This document shows positions 45,173-56,935 of a DNA stretch of 64,000 nt, one piece after another. A program made the position numbers and the translations under genes. Under the pieces are notes generated by a model, which was not told the origin of the DNA, ran no database searches, and saw only the letters and a program-made list of their open reading frames with translations. This DNA is from Anomaloglossus baeobatrachus. Lineage: Eukaryota > Chordata > Amphibia > Anura > Aromobatidae. The stretch is from positions 624,221 through 688,220 of the forward strand of contig NW_027445228.1 in NCBI RefSeq assembly GCF_048569485.1, given 5' to 3'. Within the stretch, counting starts at the first letter, position 1. Each line of letters begins with the position of its first letter.

Positions 45173-46006
45173 ATGGGTCAGAAGAGAGATTTGACGGGCT
45201 CTGAAAAGTCCAAAATTGTGAGATGTCTTTCAGAGGGATGCAGCAGTCTTGAAACTGACAAACTTTTGAAGCGTGATCACCGAACAATCAAGCGTTTCAT
45301 GTCAAATAGCCAACAGGGTCGCAAGCAGCGTGCTGGGCAAAAAAGGCGCAAAATAACTGCCCATGAATTGATGAAAATCAAGCGTAAAGCTGCCAAGATG
45401 CCATTTGCCACCAGTTTGGCCATATTTCAGAGCTGCAACGTTACTGGAGTATCAAAAAGCACAAGGTGTGCCATACTCAGGGACATGGCCAAGGTAAGGA
45501 AGGCTGAAAACCCTCCACCTCTGACCATGAAACATAAGATAAAACGTCAATTCTGGGCCAAGAAATATCTTAAGACTGGTTTTTCAAAGGTTTTATGGAC
45601 TGATGAAATGAGAGTGACTCTTGATGGGCCAGATGCTGGATCAGTAAAGGGCAGAGAGCTCTACTCCGACTCAGACGCCAGCAAGGTGGAGGTGGGGAAC
45701 TGGTATGGGCTGGTATCATCAAAGATGAACTTGTGGGACCTTTTCGAATTGAGGATGGAGTGAAGCTCAACTCCCAGACTTACTGCCAGTTTCTGGAAGA
45801 CAACTCCAAGCAGTGGTACAGGAAGAAGTCGGTATCGTTCAAGAAAAACATGATTTTATTGCAGGACATTGCTTCATCACATGCATCCAACTACTCCACA
45901 GCGTTGCTGAACAGTAAAGATCTAAAAGATGAAAAAAATAATGACATGGCCCCCTTGTTCACCTGATCTGAACCCCATAGAGAACCTGTGGTCCCTCATA
46001 AAATGT
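45173..46006 (+). pseudogene. Tc1/mariner transposase with at least two frameshifts
   Basis: Starts 'MGQKRDLTGSEKSKIVRC', has a helix-turn-helix region and the first catalytic Asp in 'KVLWTDEMRVTL'. A frameshift near 45715 leads to 'VGPFRIEDGVKLNSQTY' and 'LLQDIASSHAS', where the usual D-N-A reads D-I-A. A second shift near 45945 leads to '[12 protein letters not shown]' with the Glu, and the frame ends soon after at 46006. Inactive copy. Confidence 0.9.
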
Positions 46007-46145
46007 TAGATCTACAGGGAGGGAAAACAGTGCACCTCTCGGAACAGTGTCTGGGAGGCTGTAATGGCTGCTGCATGCAATGTTGATCGTAAACAGATCA
46101 AGCAACTGACAGCATCTATGGATGGTCGGCTGCTTAGTGTCATAG

Positions 46146-46262
46146 TTAGATAGTAACATAGTTACTAAGGTTGAAAAAAGACCTAGGTCCATCTAGTTCA
46201 ACCTTCCTCCACCAGTTCTACATTTGGTCACTGTCATTTATAACCATCATAAAAATAATCAT
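46146..46262 (-). mobile_element. CR1-like LINE 3' fragment
   Basis: GATAGTAACATAGTTACTAA, then GACCTAGGTCCATCTAGTTC, the amphibian version of the CR1 3' terminus read in reverse. It lies inside the 3' part of the Tc1/mariner element. Confidence 0.65.
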
Positions 46263-46618
46263 AAAGAAAGGGGGCTATATTGGTCACTCATTTTTTGGGG
46301 TTTTGTTTTTGCATGTCAGAAATGTTTATTTCTAAATTTTGTGCAGTTATATTGGTTTACCTGGTGAAAATAAACAAGTGAGATGGGAATATATTTGGTT
46401 TTTATTAAGTTGCCTAATAATTCTGCACAGTAATAGTTACCTGCACAAACAGATATCCTGCTAAGATAGCCAAATCTAAAAAAACCCACTCCAACTGCCA
46501 AAAATATTAAGCTTTGATATTTATGAGTCTTTTGGGTTGATTGAGAACATAGTTGTTGATCAATAATAAAAAAAATCCTCTAAAATACAACTTGCCTAAT
46601 AATTCTGCACACGGTGTA

Positions 46619-47090
46619 TACGTACACTCCCAAACCAGATTGAGCACCGTCACTGCGGTGGTGTTCTATGCTGTTTGGCTGTGACATCACGTCAACATTG
46701 CTGCAGCCAATCACAGATCTCCGTGGCTCATCCGATGTAGCTGGAACGAGTTGCTGAGGTCAGTGATTGGCTGGAAGAGACCAATGTCTTGATGAAGACA
46801 CTTCTGAACGTTACTAAAGTTTCTTGTTGTGTTACACATGGAGTCGAAGGAAAGAAAAAAAATTAATGAGTAGTTAATCAGGACAAGACCTTTAGTTGCA
46901 GGGCGCCCTTTGCAGATGTTTTTTTTCTTTCAACTCACTATTACAAACTTTGCTATGTAAGATTTATTCCCTTTAAAGTGGTTATTTTATGAAATAAATC
47001 TATTCACAATGATGTACATGCTGCCATAATCACCATATAGGTGAAATGTGTCTGACCGCAGCTTGTAATGTATTCCATGTAATAGGGCGG
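46619..47090. other. No recognised feature
   Basis: Mixed-composition DNA without open frames or ends that I recognise. A hammerhead-like string near 46789 was examined and rejected. Confidence 0.5.
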
Positions 47091-47149
47091 TCGTTCAATG
47101 CTTCATAACTTCTGTCAGGGCCATTAATCACTAGTGAGTAGTGTTATGC

Positions 47150-48292
47150 CAGGTAATAACATGAAGAGCTAAGGATGTGGTGCGGTCAGAGGCCGCTCTC
47201 ATACCTCCTGTCCATCTGCCACACATTACACACCGGCCAGGTAATAAAATGAAGAGCTAAGGATGTGGTGCGGTCAGAGGCCGTTCTCACACCTCCTGTC
47301 CGTCTGCCACACATTATACACCGGCCAGGTAATACAATGAAGAGCTGAGGATGTGGTGCGGTCAGAGGCCGTTCTCATACCTCCTGTCCATCTGCCACAC
47401 ATTACACACCGGCCAGGTAATATAATGAAGAGCTAAGGATGTGGTGCGGTAGAGGCCGTTCTCACACCTCCTGTCCGTCTGCCACACATTACACACCGGC
47501 CAGGTAATAAAATGAAGAGCTAAGGATGTGGTGCGGTCAGAGACCGTTATCACACCTCCTGTCCGTCTGCCACACATTACACACCGGCCAGGTAATACAA
47601 TGAAGAGCTGAGGATGTGGTGCGGTCAGAGGCCGTTCTCATACCTCCTGTCCGTCTGCCACACATTACACACCGGCCAGGTAATAAAATGAAGAGCTAAG
47701 GCTGTGGTGCGGTCAGAGGCCGTTCTCATACCTCCTGTCCGTCTGCCACACATTACACACCGGCCAGGTAATAAAATGAAGAGCTAAGGCTGTGGTGCGG
47801 TCAGAGGCCATTCTCACACCTCCTGTCCATCTGCCACACATTACACTCCGGCCAGGTAATATAATGAAGAGCTAAGGATGTGGTGCGGTAGAGGCCGTTC
47901 TCACACCTCCTGTCCATCTACCACACATTACACACCGGCCAGGTAATATAATGAAGAGCTAAGGATGTGGTGCGGTAGAGGCCGTTCTCACACCTCCTGT
48001 CCATCTGCCACACATTACACACCGGCCAGGTAATATAATGAAGAGCTAAGGATGTGGTGCGGTAGAGGCCGTTCTCATACCTCCTGTCCATCTGCCACAC
48101 ATTACACACCGGCCAGGTAATACAATGAAGAGCTGAGGATGTGGTGCGGTAGAGGCCGTTCTCATACCTCCTGTCCATCTGCCACACATTACACACCGGC
48201 CAGGTAACATAATGAAGAGCTGAGGATGTGGTGCGGTCAGAGGCCGTTCTCACACCTCCTGTCCGTCTGCCACACATTACACACCGGCCACT
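47150..48292. repeat. 88-bp minisatellite, about 13 copies
   Basis: Unit: AGGTAATAAAATGAAGAGCT ... GATGTGGTGCGGTCAGAGGC ... CCACACATTACACACCGGCC. Some units lack one base in GCGGTCAGAGG (GCGGTAGAGG), which marks two variant classes. Confidence 0.95.
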
Positions 48293-48329
48293 GTCACAGG
48301 TCTGGGAAGTTAACGAACAGCAATTCCAT

Positions 48330-49200
48330 CTTTAGGCCCTGTGCGCATGCTGCGTATTTTGCCACGTTTTTTGGTGGTTTGTTGCCCAAAACTGCATGAA
48401 TTGTCTTCCCCAGCAAAGTCTATGAGAATTCAGACAGGCTGTGCACACGTCGCTTCTTTGTTCCTTGCAGTTTTTGTGGAATGAAAAAGCAGCAGCATGT
48501 CACTTCTTTCTGTGTTTTGGAGGACTGGCAGATCAATCCCCCGCTGGCTCCAGGTCAGCGGGGGATTGATCACCGGTGTCTGGTCAGATGCTGGTCCCCA
48601 TATAAAGTCTATGGGGACCAGAATCCGGCACAAAGGGGTAGGAGCAAGCACTTCATACTCACCGATCACCGGCGCGGCGTCACACTGCTCCTGCGGCCTC
48701 TCATTCTTCTTCCTGGAACGCTCATTAGGATCATACATATTCACGGCTTCCCCTGCCCACTGGTGGCTGTGATTGGTTGCAGTCAGATGCACCCCCACAC
48801 TGACTGACAGCTGTCTGACTGCAACCAATCACAGCCGCCGGTGGGTCTATATTGTACAGTAAAATAACAGCGTGCAGTCCCCTCAATTTTGATACCCAGC
48901 TAAGGTAAAGCCTCACAACTGGTGGCTGGTATTCTCAGACTGGGGTGGCCTATGGTTATTAGGCTGCCCCCCAGCCTAAAAATATCAGCCTGCAGCCTCC
49001 CGGATCGCTGCATCCATTAGATGTGACAATCCCAGCACTTTACCTGGATCATCTTGATTGCCCTGGTGTGATGGTAATCGGGGTAATAAGGAGTTAATAG
49101 CAGCCCATAGCTGCCACTAAGTCCTAAATTAGTGATGGTAGCATCTATGAGACCCCATAGAAGAGAGGAAATCCAGCAACAGCTTCATTAAAAGAAACTT
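48330..49200. mobile_element. Non-coding repeat related to the hAT element at 14.5-17.2 kb
   Basis: Shares the ATCCATTAGATGTGACAATC block, CAACCAATCACAGCC and the CCAGCCTAAAAATA block with 14517-17232 and 42.2-42.6 kb. It contains hairpins such as GATCAATCCCCCGCTG / CAGCGGGGGATTGATC (48532-48572). Borders not found. Confidence 0.5.
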
Positions 49201-49413
49201 TATTAAAGACAGTGAAAAAAAGGACACCCTGTCCATCACCGCGTCTCACACAGATGACTGCTCTTACATGACAATATCAAAGTGAATGCGGCCACTTATA
49301 AATCCCACAACCTCTGAGGGGGGAACAAACACCGTCACCGAATCATCAAATCACCAAGACACAAGCAAAGGACAACTACAATGATAGAAGATCACAAGAA
49401 GCATCAATACAAA

Positions 49414-49797
49414 CATTATATAAGTACACCCCATATAATACACAGTACAGAGAATATATAAGTACACCCCATATAATACACAGCACAGAGAATATATAAG
49501 TACACCCCATATAATACACAGCACAGAGAATATATAAGTACACCCCATATAATACACAGCACAGAGAATATATAAGTACACCCCATATAATACACAGTGC
49601 AGAGAATATATAAGTACACCCCATATAATACACAGCACAGAGAATATATAAGTACACCCCATATAATACACAGCACAGAGAATATATAAGTACACCCCAT
49701 ATAATACACAGCACAGAGAATATATAAGTACACCCCATATAATACACAGCACAGAGAATATATAAGTACACCCCATATAATACACAGTGCAGAGAAT
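49414..49797. repeat. 38-bp minisatellite, ten copies
   Basis: Unit AAGTACACCCCATATAATAC + ACAGCACAGAGAATATAT. Open minus-strand frames are artefacts. Confidence 0.95.
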
Positions 49798-50209
49798 GTA
49801 TACACAGAGATATCCTCTTCTGTCACTTGTGGGATTCTCTCCAATAGATGAAACCTTCATATTCAGTGGATGAGGAAGAATTCTCTGTGGAGCCGACATT
49901 GCCCCGAACTCTATAAAGAAAAATGACCAATAATTAGTACTAATAATAATAATAATAATGCCACAAATTCCCATAAACTGTGTATAATGAATGCGCTGAT
50001 AATCACCTGCTAATAAACACATCAGTATCAGTCACAGATCATTGTGGAATTCAGCCCTTTGGGATCTCTGGCTCCAGCTTTAATATCCAATGGGCTTCCC
50101 TTATATACAGCGACTGCTCCAATCCCCTCCTCCTGGATCTATCCCCCCCCCCCCCGCTCCATGCCTCTAACGGGAAAAGACAACAGGGACGCCGGGTGCT
50201 GCTCTGCGA
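49798..50209. other. Spacer of unknown origin
   Basis: Contains a short (AAT)n run near 49945 and a run of C near 50144. No supported gene. Confidence 0.4.
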
Positions 50210-52080
50210 CCCCCCCACAGACAGAGCGTCGCACCCTCTCTCTCTCCCCCTTCCCACATACAGAGCATCGCACCCTCTCTCTCTCCCCCCCTTCCCACAG
50301 GCAGAGCATCGCACCCTCTCTCTCCCCCCCCTTCCCACAGGCAGAGCATCGCACCCTCTCTCTCCCCCCCTTCCCACAGGCAGAGCATCGCACCCTCTCT
50401 CTCTCCCCCTTCCCACATACAGAGCATCGCACCCTCTCTCTCTCCCCCTTCCCACATACAGAGCATCGCACCCTCTCTCTCTCCCCCCCTTCCCACAGGC
50501 AGAGCATCGCACCCTCTCTCTCCCCCCCTTCCCACAGGCAGAGCATCGCACCCTCTCTCTCCCCCCCTTCCCACAGGCAGAGCATCGCACCCTCTCTCTC
50601 CTCCCCTTCCCACAGGCAGAGCATCGCACCCTCTCTCTCCTCCCCTTCCCACAGGCAGAGCATCGCACCCTCTCTCTCCTCCCCTTCCCACAGGCAGAGC
50701 ATCGCACCCTCTCTCTCCCCACAGGCAGAGCATCGCACCCTCTCTCTCCTCCCCTTCCCACAGGCAGAGCATTGCACCCTCTCTCTCCTCCCCTTCCCAC
50801 AGGCAGAGCATCGCACCCTCTCTCTCCTCCCCTTCCCACAGGCAGAGCATCGCACCCTCTCTCTCCTCCCCTTCCCACAGGCAGAGCATCGCACCCTCTC
50901 TCTCCCCCCCCTTCCCACAGGCAGAGCATCGCACCCTCTCTCTCCCCCCCTTCCCACAGGCAGAGCATCGCACCCTCTCTCTCCTCCCCTTCCCACAGGC
51001 AGAGCATCGCACCCTCTCTCTCCCCACAGGGAGAGCATCGCACCCTCTCTCCCCCCTTCCCACAGGCAGAGCATCGCACCCTCTCTCCCCCCCTTCCCAC
51101 AGGCAGAGCATCACACCCTCTCTCCCCCCCTTCCCACAGGCAGAGCATCGCACCCTCTCTCCCCCTTCCCACAGGCAGAGCATCGCACCCTCTCTCCCCC
51201 CTTCCCATAGGCAGAGCATCGCACCCTCTCTCTCTCCCCCTTCCCCCAGGCAGAGCATCGCACCCTCTCTCCCCCCCTTCCCACAGGCAGAGCATCGCCC
51301 CCTCTCTCTCCCCCTTCCCACAGGCAGAGCATCGCCCCCTCTCTCTCCCCCTTCCCATAGGCAGAGCATCGCACCCTCTCTCTCCCCCCCTTCCCACAGG
51401 CAGAGCATCGCACCCTCTCTCTCTCCCCCCCTTCCCACAGGCAGAGCATCGCACCCTCTCTCTCCCCCTTCCCCCAGGCAGAGCATTGCACCCTCTCTCT
51501 CTCCCCCCCTTCCCACAGGCAGAGCGTCGCACCCTCTCTCCCCCCTTCCCACAGGCAGAGCATCGCACCCTCTCTCTCCCCCTTCCCCCAGGCAGAGCAT
51601 CGCACCCTCTCTCTCTCTCCCCCTTCCCACAGGCAGAGCATCGCACCCTCTCTCTCCCCCTTCCCACAGGCAAAGCATCGCACCCTCTCTCCCCCCTTCC
51701 CACAGGCAGAGCATCGCACCCTCTCTCCCCCCCTTCCCACAGGCAGAGCGTCGCACCCTCTCTCCCCCCTTCCCACAGGCAGAGCATCGCACCCTCTCTC
51801 CCCCCTTCCCACAGGCAGAGCATCGCACCCTCTCTCTCCCCCTTCCCACAGGCAGAGCATCGCACCCTCTCTCCCCCCTTCCCACAGGCAGAGCATCGCA
51901 CCCTCTCTCTTTCTCCCCCTTCCCACAGGCAGAGCATCGCACCCTCTCTCTCCCCCTTCCCCCAGGCAGAGCATCGCACCCTCTCTCTCCCCCTTCCCAC
52001 AGGCAGAGCATCGCACCCTCTCTCTCCCCCCTTCCCACGGTCAGAGCATCGCACCCTCTCTCCCCCTTCCCACAGAGCAT
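50210..52080. repeat. About 38-bp minisatellite, roughly 49 copies
   Basis: Unit CCCACAGGCAGAGCATCGCA + CCCTCTCTCTCCCCCCTT, length varying by 1-6 bases in the C/T tract. One strand is pyrimidine-rich. Frames of up to 726 codons are open on both strands. I regard all of them as repeat artefacts. Confidence 0.97.
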
Positions 52081-52690
52081 CGCACTTACTGCTGCACACT
52101 ATTGCACCCAGAGACGGTGACCTACAATCCCTTTTTATTCCCCCTGAGGCTCATATGTGATAATCTCCATCAGATATGACCTCCTGTTACATCACACCCA
52201 GGGCTGGAAACAGCAGAAGCAGCGAAGAGGGAAACATCCTGCTGCTTGTACCGCACTGACTGCCGGGAACTACAGGCTCCTCCCACACAAGAGGCCGGTC
52301 ACATGGGCGTGACGTCAGCAGAGGTCCCTCTGGCCACTGGGATCTAGCCTCTACCGGATCCTGACCCTGAGGTGGGGAAGATTCAGCTTTTCCTCATTAG
52401 TTATAGAGCTGAGGTCACACTGGATTTTGGGGGAAGAAATAAAAGTGTCTCCTGTCACTACTGGGGGCTGCAGCTCGTGTATATATCACAGGGAAGGGGC
52501 TGAAGCTGCAGCACAGGGCTGTGGAGGCTTCCATAAGGAAGGGGGGATATGGGGGGCTACACAGGGCAGGGGGCGATGCTGCATATTGGGGGGCTTACAC
52601 TGGGCGATGCTGCGCGTTGGAGCCGGGGGGTGAGTGATGCTCCATGTTGGGGGAGGGGGGGCTTACACTGGCCGAAACGGTATGATGGGG
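52081..52690. other. CpG-containing spacer with a CRE-like site
   Basis: Between two minisatellites. TGACGTCA at 52310-52317 is a perfect cAMP-response-type palindrome, followed by a half-unit of the 38.5-kb tandem repeat. No gene is seen near it, so a promoter role is only a possibility. Confidence 0.35.
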
Positions 52691-53880
52691 CCGCATCCGG
52701 GGTGGGGACTAAAGGAAGGATGGATGGGGGCACATCCGGGGTGGGGAGTGTAGGAAGGATGGATGGGGCACATCCGGGGTGGGGAGTGTAGGAAGGATGG
52801 ATGGGGCACATCCGGGGTGGGGAGTGTAGGAAGGATGGATGGGGGCACATCCGGGGTGGGGACTGTAGGAAGGATGGATGGGGGCACATCCGGGGTGGGG
52901 AGTGTAGGAAGGATGGATGGGGCACATCCGGGGTGGGGAGTGTAGGAAGGATGGATGGGGGCACATCCGGGGTGGGGAGTGTAGGAAGGATGGATGGGGG
53001 CACATCCGGGGTGGGGAGTGTAGGAAGGATGGATGGGGGCACATCCGGGGTGGGGAGTGTAGGAAGGATGGATGGGGCACATCGGGGGTGGGGAGTGTAG
53101 GAAGGATGGATGGGGCACATCGGGGGTGGGGACTGTAGGAAGGATGGATGGGGGCACATCCGGGGTGGGGACTGTAGGAAGGATGGATGGGGGCACATCC
53201 GGGGTGGGGACTGTAGGAAGGATGGATGGGGGCACATCCGGGGTGGGGAGTGTAGGAAGGATGGATGGGGCACATCCGGGGTGGGGAGTGTAGGAAGGAT
53301 GGATGGGGGCACATCCGGGGTGGGGAGTGTAGGAAGGATGGATGGGGGCACATCCGGGGTGGGGAGTGTAGGAAGGATGGATGGGGCACATCGGGGGTGG
53401 GGAGTGTAGGAAGGATGGATGGGGCACATCGGGGGTGGGGACTGTAGGAAGGATGGATGGGGGCACATCCGGGGTGGGGACTGTAGGAAGGATGGATGGG
53501 GGCACATCCGGGGTGGGGACTGTAGGAAGGATGGATGGGGGCACATCCGGGGTGGGGAGTGTAGGAAGGATGGATGGGGGCACATCTGGGGTGGGGAGTG
53601 TAGGAAGGATGGATGGGGGCACATCTGGGGTGGGGAGTGTAGGAAGGATGGATGGGGGCACATCCGGGGTGGGGACTGTAGGAAGGATGGATGGGGGCAC
53701 ATCCGGGGTGGGGAGTGTAGGAAGGATGGATGGGGGCACATCCGGGGTGGGGAGTGTAGGAAGGATGGATGGGGGCACATCCGGGGTGGGGAGTGTAGGA
53801 AGGATGGATGGGGGCACATCCGGGGTGGGGAGTGTAGGAAGGATGGATGGGGGCACATCCGGGGTGGGGGCTATAGAAGT
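52691..53880. repeat. 39-bp minisatellite, about 30 copies
   Basis: Unit GGATGGATGGGGGCACATCC + GGGGTGGGGAGTGTAGGAA, with 38-bp variants (GGGG for GGGGG). Higher-order pattern: the GGACTG / GGAGTG variants and the CATCGGGG variant recur with the same spacing at about 53060-53240 and 53370-53550. 39 bp is 13 codons, so frames stay open on both strands. Confidence 0.97.
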
Positions 53881-54031
53881 CCATGGCTTATCATATTTCT
53901 CTTTCTCGGTCTCTGACATTCGCTCACACACCGCGCTGCTATCTCCACTGCAGTCTCTTCTTCCCCAGCAGGATATATGTTTTCTCTTCCTCCTTCATGG
54001 GGCTAAAATCCCGGGAAGATATCATAGTCTC

Positions 54032-54282
54032 CTGAAGTGAGTGTCCCTCGCTGCTGAGTGTCCCTCACTGCTGAGTGTCCCTCGCTGCTGAGTGTCCCTC
54101 GCTGCTGAGTGTCCCTCGCTGCTGAGTGTCCCTCGCTGCTGAGTGTCCCTCGCTGCTGAGTGTCCCTCACTGCTGAGTGTCCCTCACTGCTGAGTGTCCC
54201 TCACTGCTGAGTGTCCCTCACTGCTGAGCGTCCCTCACTGCTGAGCGTCCCTCACTGCTGAGCGTCCCTCACTGCTGAGTGT
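54032..54282. repeat. 17-bp minisatellite, about 15 copies
   Basis: Unit CTGCTGAGTGTCCCTCG, with TCACTG replacing TCGCTG and AGCG replacing AGTG in the later units. It abuts the 3' end of the large LINE. Confidence 0.95.
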
Positions 54283-54826
54283 TTGGTGCAGTGTAGCAGG
54301 AAGTGGGTTTCCTCCTCCATGGCCTCCAGGTCAGTGTTGGCACAGTCTGTCCTCCCTGGGCTTGTAGCTCTGCTTGTGTGGGAATTGATGGCTAGACTGT
54401 GGGCACTGAGTCTATATTGGCTCATAGTCCTGCGGTCTCTGGGGTCTGGGGGTTTCTCCAGATATGGGGCCAGTCTGTAGTCTCTGGTACGTGGTCAGTT
54501 TCTGTGCGGTGTAGATATCGGTCCTCCAGTCACTGACACCTCTTCTGGCCCTCGTCTACCATCTTCCTGAGTCTAAAAAGAGGTAAAACTGTGGAGAGAA
54601 AAAGCGTAATAGGGTCTTACCCGGTATATATCCTGGGAAAATAAAAGGAATGCACTCACCTTAAGGAGTTGTGACAGTCACAACTCCTATGAAAGCTTAT
54701 GTTGTTGGGATGAAATCTGCTGCAGCCCCCATGGTTGATAACAGAGAACAATAGAGAAGGGGTTTATGCCGTGCTATTCATCAGGAAGGAGAACAGAGAG
54801 ATGATCAATGTTCCTTTATTGTGGCT

Positions 54827-54872
54827 TGCGTCTACGCGTTTCAGGAGCTCTGCTCCCTTCTTCAGGACATAC
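54827..54872 (-). ncRNA. Hammerhead ribozyme motif, left arm
   Basis: Minus strand: CTGAAGA (54865-54859), stem II with GAGC/GCTC closing on AGA, GAAA (54842-54839), self-complementary ACGCGT, then A and GAC, which pairs with the GTC before the core. All invariant core bases are present. Confidence 0.7.
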
Positions 54873-54919
54873 AGCACAAAAACAACATATCTCTATGATC
54901 TAGATATGATGTTTTTGTG

Positions 54920-54970
54920 CTGTATGTCCTGATGAAGGGAGCAGAGCTCCTGAAACGCGTAGACGCAAGC
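54920..54970 (+). ncRNA. Hammerhead ribozyme motif, right arm
   Basis: Plus strand: CTGATGA (54929-54935), stem II GAGC/GCTC with loop AGA and one bulge, GAAA (54952-54955), ACGCGT (54955-54960), A at the cleavage position (54961), GAC pairing with the GTC at 54926-54928. It is the mirror image of the left-arm motif, so either transcript of this locus would carry one. Confidence 0.7.
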
Positions 54971-55563
54971 CACAATAAAGGAACATTGATCATCTCTCTG
55001 TTCTCCTTCCTGATGAATAGCGCGGCATAAACCCCTTCTCTATTGTTCTCTGTTATCTTCCTGTGTCTGGCTTTTGTCATGCTGCTGTGATTGGTCATTT
55101 TGTCCTGTTGGGTTTGGGAGAGCTGTGCCAGGGGTCCTGGTTCATCTGGACCACCTATATGTATCAGGGCTTTATGGTGATGGGAGCGTGGATTGTTATT
55201 CTGTAGGTGAGACTGACGTGACAGTGCCCTCTTCAGAGCTGCTAGGTGTAGAGGGAATCTGCCCAGCTCGGCCTGACAGGCGCTGTTGGAGGTGCTTTTA
55301 AGGACCTGCAGAAGGCAATAACAAAATTCTAGGTGGAATATTTCTGTTGGATCCCACCTTGACTAATCTAGGTAAGTGTGAGGGCCCCAGACTTCACTGC
55401 CGTACAGGAGGATTGGGGTGATGATGACATTTTAGCCAGACCCTCACTGGTGGCTTCAGATGATAGTTTCCTTCGGATGGCATAGCAATCTCTATTGCTT
55501 ATTTGAAGCTCCCTGACTGGTGAATTTTCAGGCCCAGGTTAGTGCATTTGTCCATTCTTGTAA

Positions 55564-55703
55564 GGCTATGTTCACACAGGACTTTTTTGGTACGTTTTTG
55601 CTGCGGTTTTTTTAGCTGCAGATTTGCCTTGGTTTTATGCAAATCCATGCTAATAAAAAACTGATTTTAACAGACCCAGCAAAGTCTGAGAGTTCTGAAA
55701 TCT

Positions 55704-55738
<35 letters not shown>

Positions 55739-55984
55739 CAGTTTTTTTTCCTCATTGTTTTGTCAAATATCAGCATTTTTGGTCAGGTTTTTAAAGAATG
55801 AACGTGCCAATTCTTTGCTGCGTTTTTTCATTGATACAACCCATTTTGTAGAAAAAAGTAATCAAATCCACACCACATCTGCAGCAAAAACGCCACTAAA
55901 AACACACCAAAAACGCAGATGACTCAAAGATCAGGTTTTGGTCAGGAAAAAAACTTACCAAAAAAGCCCTGTGTTAACATAGCC
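55564..55984. mobile_element. Harbinger-type MITE (421 bp)
   Basis: Ends GGCTATGTTCACACAGG and, reversed, GGCTATGTTAACACAGGG, with TAA at 55561-55563 and 55985-55987. Contains a (CA)n run near 55705. Confidence 0.9.
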
Positions 55985-55987
55985 TAA

Positions 55988-56935
55988 AGGCCCAGTCACA
56001 CTAAACAACTTACCAGCGATTCCAACAACGATACAACCTGATAGGGATCGCTGGTAAGTTGCTAGGAGGTGGCTGGTGAGATGTTACACTAAGCGACGCT
56101 CCAGCGATCCCACCAGCAACCTGACCTGGCAGGGATCGCTGGAGCGTCGCTGCACGAGTTGCTGGTGAGCTCACCAGCAACCAGTGACCAGCCCCCAGCC
56201 AGCAGTGCCGCGTGGAAGCATGCTGCGCTTGGTAACTAAGGTAAATATCAGGTAACCAACCCGATATTTACCTTGGTTACCAGCGCACACCGCTTAGCAC
56301 CGGCTCCCTGCACTCCTAGCCACAGTACACATCGGGTTAATTACCTTATGTGTACTCTCTGTGCAGGCAGCAGGAGCCGGCTTCTGCAGACGCTGGTAAC
56401 CATGGTAAACATCAGGTAACCAAGAAGCCCTTACCTTGGTTACCCGATATTTACCTTCGTTACCAGCGTCTGCCTCTCACACTGTCAGTACCGGCTACCT
56501 GTTCCCTGCATTCCTAGCCACAGTACACATCGGGTTAATTACCCGATGTGTGCAGAGAGCAGGGAGCCGGCACTGACAGTGTGAGAGCGGCGGACGCTGG
56601 TAACGAAGGTAAATATCGGGTAACCAAGGTAAGGGCTTCTTGGTTACCCGATGTTTACCGTGGTTACCAGCGTCCGCAGAAGCCGGCTCCTGCTGCCTGC
56701 ACATTTAGTTGTTGCTCTGTCGCTGTCACACACAGTGATCTGTGCTTCACAGCGGGAGAGCAACAACTAAAAAATGGCCCAGGACATTCAGCAACAACCA
56801 ACGACCTCACAGCAGGGGCCAGGTTGTTGCTGGATGTCACACACAGCAACATCGCTAGCAACATCACTGCTGCGTCACAAAAGTTGTTCCTTAGCAGCGA
56901 TGTTGCTAGCGATGTTGCTTAGTGTGACGTGGCCT
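55988..56935. mobile_element. Harbinger-type MITE (948 bp), sister of 62571-63382
   Basis: Ends AGGCCCAGTCACACTAA and, reversed, AGGCCACGTCACACTAA. TAA at 55985-55987 (shared with the previous MITE) and 56936-56938. The interior is made of self-complementary blocks (GGTAACC, CCGATGTGTAC). No coding sequence. Confidence 0.9.

Larger units (their letters stand above)
44955..46616 (+). mobile_element. Tc1/mariner element (1662 bp)
   Basis: Inverted ends CACTGTGTGCAGAATTATTA and, reversed, CACCGTGTGCAGAATTATTA. TA at 44953-44954 and 46617-46618. The transposase is on the plus strand with several lesions. A CR1-like fragment lies inside near 46.2 kb. Confidence 0.9.
54575..55054. mobile_element. 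Palindromic PLE tail insertion
   Basis: Two arms of about 155 bp (54738-54892 and 54903-55057) are near-perfect complements around a 10-bp centre. The left side continues outward to 54592 with sequence homologous to 6745-7060. ATCTTCCTGAGTCT (54561-54574) and ATCTTCCTGTGTCT (55055-55068) form a 14-bp target duplication with one mismatch inside LINE sequence. So the whole inverted structure entered in one event. Confidence 0.75.

Noticed and set aside
46780-46815. Hammerhead-like string TTGATGA ... GAACG
   Set aside because: The GAAA core is incomplete (GAAC), the first base is not C, and there is no retroelement context. Probably chance.
47150-48292. 88-bp direct repeats as a possible CRISPR array
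   Set aside because: No unique spacers between repeats; eukaryotic context; a plain minisatellite.
49798-49930. Possible exon of a zinc-finger or other host gene on the minus strand next to the 38-bp array
   Set aside because: The text around MKVSSIGENPTSDRRG shows no known domain and no convincing splice sites.
49980-52160. 726-codon plus frame and 682-codon minus frame
   Set aside because: Both lie in the 38-bp minisatellite. Opposite frames of the same length and no start context or conservation argue against a gene.
52557-54040. 433-codon minus frame and several plus frames (GWGHIRGGECRKD repeats)
   Set aside because: 39-bp minisatellite artefacts.
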